This document shows, piece by piece, positions 1 to 10,891 of a stretch of DNA of 64,000 bases (position 1 is the first letter of the stretch; each line of letters opens with the position of its first letter). Origin of the DNA: Cyathus striatus. Lineage: Eukaryota > Basidiomycota > Agaricomycetes > Agaricales > Nidulariaceae. A program made the translations under genes and the position numbers. The stretch spans positions 1,054,001 to 1,118,000 of the forward strand of contig JAOVFP010000021.1 of assembly GCA_025738555.1 (NCBI GenBank). The letters are read 5' to 3'. The notes under the pieces were generated by a model. It ran no database searches. It worked only from the letters and a program-made list of their open reading frames with translations, and had not been told where the DNA came from.

Positions 1-1222
1 GCAAGCCTTGTACTTATTGGCCTTTTATTTGGGTTAATATTCAACAGTTCATATCATAAAATATAGTACAAGTGCTTCTATGTCCAACCTACCATTAGCC
101 TGGTGTGTAGGAAAAGATATTAAATATTGAAGGGACCGCTTTTCTGCCAGTCACATGACTTGTATATGTTTTGATTTCACTTTGATACCGCTTAGTTGTT
201 TGTTTGGCATCAGGACTGAAGTCTAACAAATAGTCAATGACATAAATATGAATTAAAGAATATTTCAAAGTGATGTAGAATAGTCAATTCTTCATCGATC
301 AGGATGATTTTGGTCTTGATCGGAAGCTAGAATTTAGTAAATTCTATTCTAGTATGATAGTGAATGGTCTCACCGAAGCACAGGCCTGGATAAGAACAAA
401 ACATTAGATCAAAGATGACAATTTTATGATGATCTACCCAAAATGATCAATGATGAGACACTGTAGCATCTGAAAACCATGGGAATTGAACATTCTAGAG
501 GATTCTAATGCCTTGGAGTGACTCATAGTCAAATGATAGCTAAATAAAGACACAAATAAGGACAGGGGAAGTGTTTCAGGTAGATATATGTAGTATACAA
601 TATCTGGGAAAATCATAATAATAGTTCTGGGCTTTGTATATTTAAGTAGGTACTATAGAGGGTAGAAAGGCAAGCAGATTCGCACCTTTCTTGCCCAGGT
701 ACAATAGGTATTGGGTAGTGGTTTAGGTCTTATTTGTTTCAAAGAATATAGTTGTTTTGGTTCGCATTTTGGAAAGAATTGAAGTTCTGAGACTCCAGAG
801 AGGGCCTAGGACTTAGTTATTTCAATAAAGTGGTTCCATAAGAGTAAAGGGTTGCTCTTGTTTCGGTTTTCTAAGAAGTTGTACTAGCAAAGGGTTGTTA
901 AGACACTTCTACAAAGTTTAAAGTAGTACAAAGGTGTATTACTTGAATTCTACAATAAAATTCTATTGCATTTCGATTCAAAGGCTTTTCAAACAATTTA
1001 AACTTGCATAAGACAATAAGAAGGAACACCCACCTTTCCCACAACTCGCACTTAAAGAGTCTTGTGAATTTTTCACTACTAGAACACAAGTACCTCTTTT
1101 CAACGTATTTCTTTCTTTTCTTGCAGTTGTGTTGAGTTTCTGTGTTGAGTTCTGTGTTCTGTGTTGTGGTTCTTATCGTGACAAGGAGGAGGAGGAGGAG
1201 GAGGAAGAGAGGGCGGGGCATG
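1..1222. other. No recognisable gene; short GGA microsatellite
   Basis: I see no coding pattern with family similarity here. The only structured part is a short run of GGA triplets at about 1184-1208, just before similarity to the eIF2A intron begins near 1225. The block probably lies outside the eIF2A copy and marks its 5' truncation point. Confidence 0.4.
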
Positions 1223-2189
1223 GTTTCCTGCTTTATTATCCCGAGCTGGCAGAGGAAGAAGCCCTATCCTTACTTTGCTAGCTCAGGGAGAGGCTAGCAA
1301 GCACATTTCCCTTGCTTTCCTAGGCTATCTCCTCTTCTTTGTTTTGGAGAAGCTGCTCAGGAAGGATGGAAATGAGCATTCTTTCTCTTTCCCTGTTCTT
1401 GAGCTTGGAGTTGTCCAGGTGGGACAGGAGAAGCAGGCCAGGGAACAGTTTGCTATCCCTGTCCTTGACTTTCAGTTGTCTGGCCTCTGTGAGTGGGTAG
1501 ATGAGGCTAGGGATCTTCCCCTCCCCTCACCTTCAGTGTTCTTCCCTTTTTCTCTTTTTTCCCTTCCCGACATAGTACTGACAACATCCAACAGACATGC
1601 CAGCCAAAACGACCTTATTCGATCAACACATGCGCATGCTGCATGATTTTGGCTCTGCACCTCATAATTTCATCATGTTCAATCTGCAGGGATGGCTCAT
1701 TGCTCTTGCTGGGTTTGGTAATTTGGCTGGGAGGATGGACGTGTTTGATCAGAAGACACTTACTAATGTGTGTTTCTTTCCTCTTTGCCACCTCTCCCAA
1801 CCCACTTGCTAACCTATCCTTGCAGGTAACAACAATAGACACACCAAACACTTCACACTGTGAATGGTCTTCCTGCGGGCACTTCCTACTCACCACCACC
1901 CTCTCACCATGCCTGTGCATCAACAAAGGCATCAAAATAAGGCACTGCACCAGCTCACTGCAGCATGTCCAAGCAATTGAAGAGCTGTACCAAGCATCCT
2001 GGCAGCCTACCCCTATCAACTCTGCTCCCCCCTTCGGGCAGAGGCTTCCTCAGGCTCCTGCTCCTGCAGAAAGTGTCAAAATGGTACAGTAATGCATAAG
2101 AGTTCCCTTATGACTTGCAAGATTAAGATAATGAGACATACTTGATAAATAAAACATTAAGAGAGATATGTATGCAACAAAGAGGAGCT

Positions 2190-3275
2190 CTTTACACTTA
2201 GCCAGGTGTTCTGTACAGATCCACACAGAATCTGTATGGAATTTTCGGAATCTGTGTGGAATCTGCACAGATTTTTTTCTTTTTGGCAGAGGTTTTTTTG
2301 GGTCTGTACAGATTCTGCACAGATTCCACACAGAATCAAAAATTCTGTGCAGATTCCGCAGAATTCTGTGCTACAGACCTGAAAAATTCTGTACAGAATC
2401 TTATTATACTTATTAACTTGTAGAAAATTAGAATAGAAAATTGTGTGATACTAAGCACTAAGTGTGACACTCTCCATTAAGCATGACACTAAGGGTTAAG
2501 TGTGATACTAAGGGTTAAGTGTGACACTAAGGTTTAAGCATGACACTATACATTGATTGTGATATTAAGTGTTGAGTGTGATACTAAGGGTTGAGTGTGA
2601 CACTAAGTGTTGAGTGTGACACTAAGGGTTAAGCATGATACTAAGTGTTGAGTGTGATACTAAGTGTTGAGTGTGACACTATGGGTTGAGTGTGACACAA
2701 AGTGTTAAGCATGATACTAAGTGTTAAGCATGATACTAAGTGTTGAGTGTGACACTATGCATTAAGTGTGACACTAAGAGTTGAGTGTGACACTAAGCAT
2801 TGAGTGTGACACTAAGAGTTGAGTGTGACACTAAGTGTTAAGCATGATACTAAGTGTTAAGCATGATACTAAGTGTTGAGTGTGACACTAAGCATTGAGT
2901 GTGACACTCTGCATTAAGCGTGACACTAAGAGTTGAGTGTGACACTATGGGTTGAGCATGACACTGAGGGTTGAGTGTGACACTAAGAGTTGAGTGTGAC
3001 ACTAAGAGTTGAGTGTGACACTAAGCATTGAGTGTGACACTAAAGGGTTAAGTGTGACACTAAGTGTTGAGTGTGACACTAAGGGTTGAGTGTGACACTA
3101 AGCATTGAGTGTGACACTAAGCATTGAGTGTGACACTAAGTGTTGAGTGTGACACTAAGCATTGAGTGTGACACTAAGTGTTGAGTGTGACACAAAGTGT
3201 TGAGTGTGACATGAAGCATTAAGCATGACACTATGCATTAAGCATGACACTATACATTAAGTGTGATACCGATCT
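2190..3275. repeat. Minisatellite insertion in eIF2A copy A
   Basis: The block opens with AGCTCTTTACACTTAGCC, the same end sequence seen in inverted orientation at 40,790-40,812. Next comes a patch of imperfect CTGTACAGATTC/CTGCACAGATTC repeats (about 2210-2400). The rest is a 19-20 bp tandem repeat, consensus GAGTGTGACACTAAGTGTT, from about 2455 to 3270 (roughly 40 units, alternating ends such as AGTGTT, GCATTA, GGGTTA). The insertion separates two parts of one eIF2A relic. It is non-coding. Confidence 0.85.
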
Positions 3276-3765
3276 TTGCACTTTTATAGCTTTCAGGGAA
3301 TTTACCTATGTGTACCATTGAATGCTTTCGAAACATCTAGAAGGTTAATGAGCTTTTTGAAAGTAAATCACCTGTGACCCTTGCATATAATCACAGGTAT
3401 TTGGGCAAAGTAGTACACCACTGCTGAGAGCAGTGGGTGAACAGTTGGCTATTCTTATTGGCTATACTTTTAATTAAAACACAGGAGTATATTTAGATGA
3501 TCTACAGAATACATATTGTCAAAGAACAAGCAAATAAGGTGTAGGTATGGTGTGAGTGCATTCAGGGTTCCTGTTTCGCATTGATGTGTTACATTCCCAC
3601 ATGTTTACTTACATGAAGCTGCTGCCAAACACCATACAATAAGACGATACACTGTCTGCCACTAGACTAAACAAGCAATGGTGCAGCCATTTATCTCTCC
3701 GTTATCTTCACGGTTCCAGTTCAGATCCGAACTTTTCTTTTCCTTTTCGTCAGGCCTGTGCGGCC
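3276..3765. other. Unassigned sequence between minisatellite and eIF2A C-terminal part
   Basis: About 490 bp without a recognisable gene or repeat. It belongs to the material inserted into eIF2A copy A, because copies B and C lack it. It could be the other arm of the insertion or a separate nested element. Confidence 0.4.
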
Positions 3766-4364
3766 CCGGCAATTTTAAGAGGGTGGTGTTAGTAGAGTTC
3801 TGATGCCTGGTGAGGGTGGTGTGCAGAGGGGGTATAGTAGGAGTTCAGGGAGTGTGCCTGAGAGTCCCAGGAGGAATGGGAAGGGTGGTCATACAGGTGG
3901 TGGTGGGGTAGGGGGGAGTGCAGTACAGAGTGGTGCAACTATGCCTGTTGTTGAGGAGGAGAAGGTGCCAGTTAGGCCTGCTACTCCTATGCCTGGTGTG
4001 GATGATACGCTGGATACTGTTGCGAAGAAGATGAGGAATTTGAATAAGGTGTGTTTTCTTTCCTTCGTATTTCTTCATTTGTGTTCGCTCCCCCTCCTGT
4101 GTCTGTGTTTCTGTCGCATCCTTGTTTCCTTTGTGATGCTACAATGTTCCTCTTTCCCTTTCGCCTCTCCGTACTCAAATCCCACTGATGCACTATACAG
4201 TTAAAAGCCATAGAACTAAAAGAGAAAGCCAAGTGCGGGGAGAGGCTTGAAGCTACGCAGTTGAAGATGATGGAGGGTGAGGCAGAGATTAAGGAGCTTG
4301 CTTTGTTGGGGTCATCCTAAGACCCCCTCCCTCCCTCTGTTCTCCTTCTTTCACTTCAGCTGTT

Positions 4365-5090
4365 ACCCGCTCCAGGCTGCAACATTAACATGGAAAGGAC
4401 AATATTAGTAGCCCTGAACTTGGAGTTGGGCCTGCAATTCATGTTATGCTTGTGCATATGATTGAAGAGGCTATTGAGGATCAAACATCTAATTCAAGGC
4501 TGCTGTGTGAGGGATAGTATCTCAGAACTGGTTCGTTCGGTCTGATATGGGAATTAGTCGATTGCTCATGCTGTCTGTGATAATCGATAACTCTAAGGGG
4601 TCAGTACTGGTCAGTACTGGTCAGTCTTTGTTTAGATCGAATGGAAGAGCAGAGAAGATCAGTTGTGTGGTACTAGTGGTACTCTTGTGTGAAGGAACTG
4701 TCGTCGATTGAATGGTCCAACTGGCAGCTGTCCAGTTTCTGCTCAGGCACTTGGTACATAGAAATAATTCGTACAAGTCCAAATAAAAATTAGGAGATTC
4801 AGGATAGCGAGGAAGACTGGTACAGTGGAAGAGGAATCGGCTGTTGTCATCAAATGGTATCGTTTCAGCAAATCTGATTGGGCTCTGCAGGCACTTGCCG
4901 AAGTACATACATATGACGCATACACTGTGTGTCTCCTAGACTTATCGCCGTATTGATGTGATCGTAGTTTTATAGGTGCTTGCAATGTGCTTGAGCTCAG
5001 AACTGGCAGCAAAGTTGGTAGTCAACTAGATGCATCAGCTCTCAGTGTTAGGTAATCAATTCCACTTCCTCATTTGCATACCCTCTTCCT
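4365..5090. other. Intergenic, nothing recognised
   Basis: Downstream of eIF2A copy A, similarity to the other copies stops near 4365. The remaining 700 bp contains only short shadow reading frames. A duplicated TCAGTACTGG sits at about 4601-4622. Confidence 0.3.
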
Positions 5091-5092
5091 CA

Positions 5093-6215
5093 GCTGCCAT
5101 ACTTAGCCTCGAACTCGACTATCCCCTGGCCTACAAATAAGACGAATGGGAGGCTGTTACCCTCTTCATCAGGAAGTCTAGCAGCCAACTTTACACCACC
5201 AGTATGAGCCCATGAGTGGTTTCGACTTTCAACCCCTCGTACATGTCACCCCCTTCTCTCCCTTCTTCCCTACATATTCATTTGGACTTGGCAGAACCTA
5301 TCCCTAAACCAAGAATACATCGAACTGGGCTGGTTCCACCATGAACTTGTCCAATTCTCTGGTGGAGGGTTTGACACATTCAGGATCAACTCTGAGGATG
5401 GGGACTGGGGGTTAATGATGGGGAGGAGGATGTTGAATGGTGCTCATGTGTCCATTTCCCTTCCTTATCTTCCATTCTCAGCCTTACTTACAACATTGAT
5501 AGATTCTTATAGCACCCCTGGTCTACAATCCCCAGCACTCCTCAACCTTGAAGGCGCATCCTCAGATGGCCTATCCCTCCTCTTTCACATAACCTCCCCC
5601 AGCCCACTCCCCTCAATACATCTCAGCTCTCTCTCACGTCCCACACCCACATGCAAATGTTCTCTCCCCCAATGCCCCAGGTTCGACTTCAGCATTTATG
5701 CAGAGCACAAAATGCAAACACCAGATGTGGCTCCCTACAAAGGATGGAGTAGGCATTACACTATGTACGATGTGATTCCGTATATGGAGGGGCAGGAGAG
5801 GCATCTGTATACTATGATTGGGGCTGTGCTGGATGCTGCTGGTGTGCTTGCCAATTCTGGGGAGGAGAGAGGGGTGCCGGAGCTGTGCACACTGATTGCA
5901 TGTCCCCCCCCCCCTGCCCCTCCCCTCCCAGTCAATAATCCCACAGTGTGCCAGCACTCGCAGCAATACTAGTAATCCTCTTTCCCCCTCCTAGCCCTCC
6001 AGACACTCAACATGATAGCCCTCATCATAGAGCCTATCACCCCCATCCTTCTAACAGCAATAGCTCACATCACAAGCAGGGAGAGTCCACACCACCATAA
6101 TGGTGCTGTGCACTGCACAGGGAGGGTCCTACGCAACACGTGGGAAGGGATGGGGGGTTGTCGGGGGGATTTGAGTGTGGGTGAAGTTATGAGTTGCATT
6201 GATGCTTGCCTTTGA
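5093..6215 (+). CDS. Unrecognised multi-exon gene fragment
   Basis: Several open segments look like exons joined by short introns. One at about 5100-5200 is rich in Asn-X-Ser/Thr sites (NST, NKT, NFT). After a likely intron ending TTGGCAG at about 5293 comes an acidic exon with YIELGWFHHELVQFSGG. A segment at about 5690-5890 reads KGWSRHYTMYDVIPYMEGQE followed by a helical stretch. The last (about 6000-6215) is a hydrophobic stretch, IALIIEPITPILLTAIAHI, ending in a stop. The Asn-rich start and hydrophobic segments would fit a membrane or secreted protein, but I do not recognise the family. It ends immediately upstream of eIF2A copy B. Exon limits are tentative and the gene may be decayed. 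Confidence 0.3.
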
Positions 6216-9200
6216 TGTGTGTGTTGGGCTTGTGCTGGGGTTTTTGGGTTTTTATATCAAGCAGAAGGCACACAGCTCCTCCAAGAGCTCCCATTGGCCA
6301 ATATTGTCGAGATAGAGTTCAGTCCCAGAGGGACATATTTGTCAACTTGGGAATGTCCAGGTTCGTCTTTCCTCTCCCCTCTTCCCTTCTCCACCCCTCA
6401 CCCCTCCCACAACAGTAAAAAACAGACAACAGCACACAACACAAAAACCACAGAATCTTCTCAGCATCAACAGGCAATGAACTCATCTCCTTCACTCAAA
6501 AATCCCAAACAGACTTTGACGTGCAATACACCTTTTCCAAGTCTCACACCATCTGGCTTGTGAATTCTGAGATTCAGGTGTATAGGCCTGCAGAGTGGGA
6601 GAAGGGGGTGGTGGATAAGCTTAAGGTTGAGGGCACTAGTATGGTTCGATTGAGTCCAGGGTTGAATCCTAGTGTTGCTGTATTTGTAGGGGAGAAGAAG
6701 GTTTGTTGTTTACTTTCGTCACGGAAGAAGTCACTGACAGCTCATTTCACTCGCAGGGAGCACCAGCCTCAATAAAAATCCACCCCCTTATATCCCTCTC
6801 ATCCCCACCCACATGCCAAAAGAACTTCTACAAAGCAGACCGCACAACCATTAAATGGAACACCCTCGGCACTCAAGTCCTCCTTCAATACACATGGAAG
6901 TGGATAATAGTAATAAAAGCTATTATGGAGAGACGGGGTTGTACCTTTTGAGTGTGGTGGGGAACTTTGATTGTAGGGTTGTGTTGGACAAGGAGGGGCC
7001 GATACATGATTTTGCTTGGAGTCTGGGGAGCGAGGAGTTTGGGGTTGTTTATGGATGTGAGTGATTTCAGTTGGTTTTTGGGGGAGGGGGTGTGGGTGTT
7101 CCTGATGGAGGAGTAGGAGGCTTGGGCATAGGGGAAACATCATTCATTGGTTCCTGCCTTCATGAGCTGGCAGCAAGCTTTGGGATATGTAGTGGTAGAG
7201 CTCCACTCTCCTCTGAAGCAGCCTGGGGATGAGGGCAAGGAGTGTCTTTTCTCTCTCCCATCCTCGAGCTTGGAGTTGCCTAGGTGGGACAGGAAAAGGA
7301 GACTGGAAACAGTTCTCTCTCTCTCTTCTCAACTTTTGCTTTGGAGTGGTAGGAGGAGGACATCGTCTTGCCTCTCCAAGTAGTTAGATGAGGCTACTCC
7401 TCCGTGTTCTTTATCTTTTCTCTCTCTTTCCCTTCCTGACATTATACTAACACCAACCCACAGACATGCCAGCCAAGATGACCCTATTCGACCAATGCAT
7501 GCTCATGCTGCACGATTTCAGCTCTGCACCACACAATTTCATCATGTTCAACCCTCAAGGGTGGCTCATTGCTCTTGCTGGGTTTGGCAATTTGGCTGGA
7601 AAGATGGATGTGTTTGATTGGAAGATGCTTACCAAGGTATGTTTCTTTCCCCTTCGTTGCCTCTTCCAACTCACTAGCTAACTCATCCTTGCAGGTAACA
7701 ACAATAGATGCACCAAACACCTCACACTCAGACTCCAAACCAGTCGCTTTCCGCGTGTTCAAGTCGGCTAACACTGTTATATCCGAAGAAGTTGAACTTG
7801 AACGCGCTACAAGCAACTGGCAAACTTGTAAGGTCGGTCATGTGGTTTCGTTCCCATGGGCTCTCACTCGAGCCTTGAGTCTTGCTGCTTTCACTTGCCA
7901 CATAACTGTGTCTTGCAGCCCAGTGGCCCAGAAATGTGCAATAATATTTTGTAAATGGCTAGTACATGTATTATATGTGTGATATATAAAACCAGCACAA
8001 GTACTCGATACTTTATTTATTATTATATCTTGATGGACTAGTTGAATAATTCAATTTTACTCTTTGTTTCTAACTATAGATCTCTGTACTTGATTCTGTG
8101 ATGCAGTGTAACGGACTGTCATACATAATATTTGATCAAGACCTATTTAATGCTGTGGTAATTTGTAAAGTATCATGATGAGGACTTTTTGTAGGTTCAG
8201 CCCAGTGTTTATAACTTGAAAATTCGGGAACATTTTATTGGAAGCTGTAATATTAATGGAATGTATATTTGCCAGTAGTGACAGTTACACTATTAACGGT
8301 ACCACATGATGCACAACGATGCTCATTTGGAGTTGCCAAAAAAGAATATGTACTTATTTTCTTGCTCTGGGGGCCCGGGCCAGTGGTAACACTGAAACTC
8401 GAGAGTGGGGAAGAATATTGGTTCACAATCATGTTAAAGATATTTTTGAGATACTTTTAACTCAATCAGCCCATCCTTTGTCATCTCAACATTGTAATAG
8501 AACTAAATCTCATTCATGTATAGATTTGTAGTCTTTATTATTGTAGTCTATCAATTACAAAAACCTTAGACACAATAAATAAATAAAAATCATTCATACA
8601 CCACATACACAGTTCAAATATTATTTAAAAATATCGTTTCATATTCTGGGCCACTGGGCTACAAACACAATTATGTGATGAGTAAAAGCAGCAAGACTCG
8701 AGGCTTGAGTGAGAGCCCATGGGAATGAAACCACATGACCGACCTTACAAGTTTTGCCAGTCGCTTGTAGCACATTCAAGTTCAACTTCAGATATAACAG
8801 TGTTAGCCAACTTGAACACGCGGAAAGTGACTGGTTTGGAGTCTGCCTCACACTGTGAATGGTCCCCCTGCAGGAGTTTCCTACTCACCGCAACCCTCTC
8901 CCCACGCCTCCACATCGACAATGGCATCAAAATATGGCACTGCACCAGCTCGCTGCAGCACGTCCAAGCAATCGAAGAGCTGTACCAAGCATCCTGGTGG
9001 CCTACTCCTATTGATTCCATGCCCCCCTTTGGGCAGGGTCTGCCACAAGCTCCTGCTCCCACAGAAAGTGTAAAGTAGCAGGTGGAGAAACTGCAAGCTG
9101 TGAAGGCTGTGTGAGCATATAGGCCTCCTGGTGCTAGGGGTCTTGCTACCCCTGTGATTTTTAAGAGGGAAGATGAGGGTGGTGTTAGTAGGGTTCCGAT

Positions 9201-9853
9201 GCCTGGTGGGGGTGGTGTGCAGAGGGGGTATAGTAGGAGTCCTGGGAGTGTGCCTGGTGCGCCTGGATATGGGCAGAATGGGAAGAAGGTTGTTCCTGGT
9301 GTTGCTCAGCAGCAGGGTCAGGATCAGGGTGGACAAGGGGGGCAACAAGGGGAAGGAAAGAAGAGGAATGGGAAGGGGAAGGAGTTGGATACTTTGCAGG
9401 TTAATGGAGGGACACAGAGCCCGAGGAGGAATGGGAAGTGGGGAGGGGGGAGTGCAGTACAGAGTGGTGTGGCTATGCCTGTTGTTGTTGAGGAGGAGAA
9501 GGTGCCAGTCATGCCTGCCACTCCTGCTACGCCTGGTGTGGATGGCATGTTGGATGCTCTTGCGAAGAAGATGAGGAATTTGAATAAGAAGGTGTGTTTT
9601 GTTTCTTCATTCGTGTTTGCTCCCCTTCCTACATGTCTGTGTTTCCATCATGTCTGTGTTTCCTTTATGACCCTACGTTATTCCATGTTCCTTTTGCCTC
9701 CTGTACTCGAATCCCACTAACGTGCTCTACAGTTAAAAGCTATAGATGAACTAAAAGAGAAAGCCAGGCGCTCGAAGCTACGCAGTTGAAGAAGATGGAG
9801 GGTGAAGAGGAGATCAAGAAGGAGCTTGCTTCTTTGGGGTGGGCGCCCTAAGA
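6206..9853 (+). pseudogene. eIF2A relic, copy B (longest copy, broken by a DNA transposon and stops)
   Basis: This is the most complete eIF2A copy. The first recognisable piece includes ANIVEIEFSPRGTYLSTW (about 6295-6358). Next come IWLVNSEIQVYRPAEWEKGV (about 6540-6610), the segment with SYYGETGLYLLSVVGNFDCR (about 6915-6980) and a codon-split intron (about 7060-7464, donor GTGAGT). The MPAK exon (7466-7636) carries ALAGFGNLAGKMDVF. The next exon is split at 7728/8846 by a 1,117-bp element with TSD. After it come the last propeller blade (8855-9075) and the Gly/Gln-rich linker, then KKMRNLNKK (about 9567-9591), an intron, and the charged C-terminal end near 9850. Stops at 9076 (TAG) and about 9111 (TGA) interrupt the frame. 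The usual N-terminal ~80 residues are not identifiable. Confidence 0.82.
7720..8854. mobile_element. 1,117-bp MULE-like non-autonomous DNA transposon with long TIRs
   Basis: The element (7729-8845) begins CAGACTCCAAACCAGTC and ends with its reverse complement, allowing one mismatch. The inverted repeats extend about 205 bp on each side (7729-7935 and 8640-8845) with a few differences. The 9-bp sequence CCTCACACT flanks it on both sides (7720-7728 and 8846-8854). eIF2A copy A shows the uninterrupted site near 1850-1860 (CTTCACACTGTGAATGG), which proves insertion. Long TIRs plus a 9-bp duplication are typical of the Mutator-like superfamily. The interior (about 7940-8640) is AT-rich and encodes nothing recognisable. 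Apparent reading frames in the TIRs are not a gene. Confidence 0.9.
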
Positions 9854-9859
9854 CTCATT

Positions 9860-10890
9860 CCCTCCTTCCTCCGTTCTCTTTCATTCACTTCAGCTGTTAC
9901 CTCTATTCTTTCTCACTGCGTCGCCCTTGTCTTCATCTTCCGTTGTTGATGAATGATTGATGAATGAAATGATGCACCCTTTCAGTCATTTCTCGAACTT
10001 TTTCTGGTTTCTGTTCTAGTTCTTTGTGTACCACCTACAACCCTACCCCCATGACACGATCATTGCTATGTACTTGTTTGTACACACATCAATGTGCTTT
10101 TATGATTGTGACTACTGCTAGGTAATGATTCTGTTTGTATAGGTACATATGATATAGAGTATGGGATTTTTTACGATTTTTCACTCAAGTTTAAGGTTGG
10201 GAAAGTCACATGTCCATTTTATGTTATGATGGACGTTTGGTACTGAATGTTGGGTAGCACTGGATAATATATATGTAACCATCTCCATCTCCATCCTGTG
10301 TAGTTAACTCATTTTCTAGATGCTCATGAGCAGCAAGCTACATATTCAATGTCTGAAGGTTTATACTATATAGACTTTCATTTTATTTCGTATAATCCAT
10401 GCTGCAAGTCATATTCAGACCGATATTAAGAAATGAAAGGTATATCTTCCTTATAATTTCTTTGATCAACCATGATAAATCTTGCATTTTATTGAACATA
10501 TCAGGCAATATCTCAGTCCACCACAGCTGCACACAACAATGCACATGAAACGATGTTATGAGGTTATTGCATCATAACATCTTGTCCTCATCTTCAAATT
10601 GTTGCTATGACCACTGGGTATATCCAGGCTAAGACAGCTTGCATAGCACTGTCGCGTCAAAACTAAGGTTGTTGTTCCCCATATCAGTATACTGTTCTAT
10701 TTACCTTGTTCTAGATGCATTGTTATTACAAGGACTTCATAATCCTTACATGGGTTGCTATAATGCACCTATCAGTATCATATCAATGATCCATCAATTA
10801 CAAGTGTACTGGCCTGCTCAGCCTTCCCAATTACCTCCTTTATAAATACCATCATAGTTTTGAATAATTCGATTCGAAGGACGTGCTTGC
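9860..10890. other. eIF2A downstream region and upstream region of the first membrane-protein gene
   Basis: Positions about 9890-10,170 match 41,260-41,540 behind eIF2A copy C, so the eIF2A duplication includes downstream DNA. From about 10,400 the sequence matches 47,400 onward, marking the start of the left segmental-duplication block. No gene is evident; this should hold the promoter of the membrane-protein gene at 10,892. Confidence 0.55.
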
Positions 10891-10891
10891 C

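Larger units (their letters stand above)
1225..4320 (+). pseudogene. eIF2A relic, copy A (5'-truncated, split by a repeat insertion)
   Basis: Eukaryotic translation initiation factor 2A is a cytosolic WD40-propeller protein. Similarity starts inside an intron (1225-1595) matching the intron of copy B. It continues with an exon starting MPAKTTLFDQ (1597) and holding the blade motif ALAGFGNLAG, an intron near 1770-1826, then an exon with YQASWQPTP that runs to a stop at about 2090. The C-terminal part resumes near 3770: a Gly-rich linker, the KKMRNLNK motif (about 4026-4048), an intron, and the charged end LKAIELKEKA to a stop at 4320. Between 2085 and 3770 there is inserted repeat DNA. The N-terminal propeller half is missing, so the copy cannot make a whole factor. 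Identity rests on motif order and on the match to copies B and C. Confidence 0.8.

Noticed and set aside
2455..3270. Telomere-like AGGGTTA words and possible telomere array
   Set aside because: They occur only as variants of a 19-20 bp minisatellite inside a gene relic, not as a perfect short array at an end.
7741..7982. Frame starting DSKPVAFRVF in the eIF2A region, repeated on the other strand at 8,639-8,851
   Set aside because: Both lie in the inverted terminal repeats of the 1.1-kb transposon, so they are the same non-coding sequence read twice.
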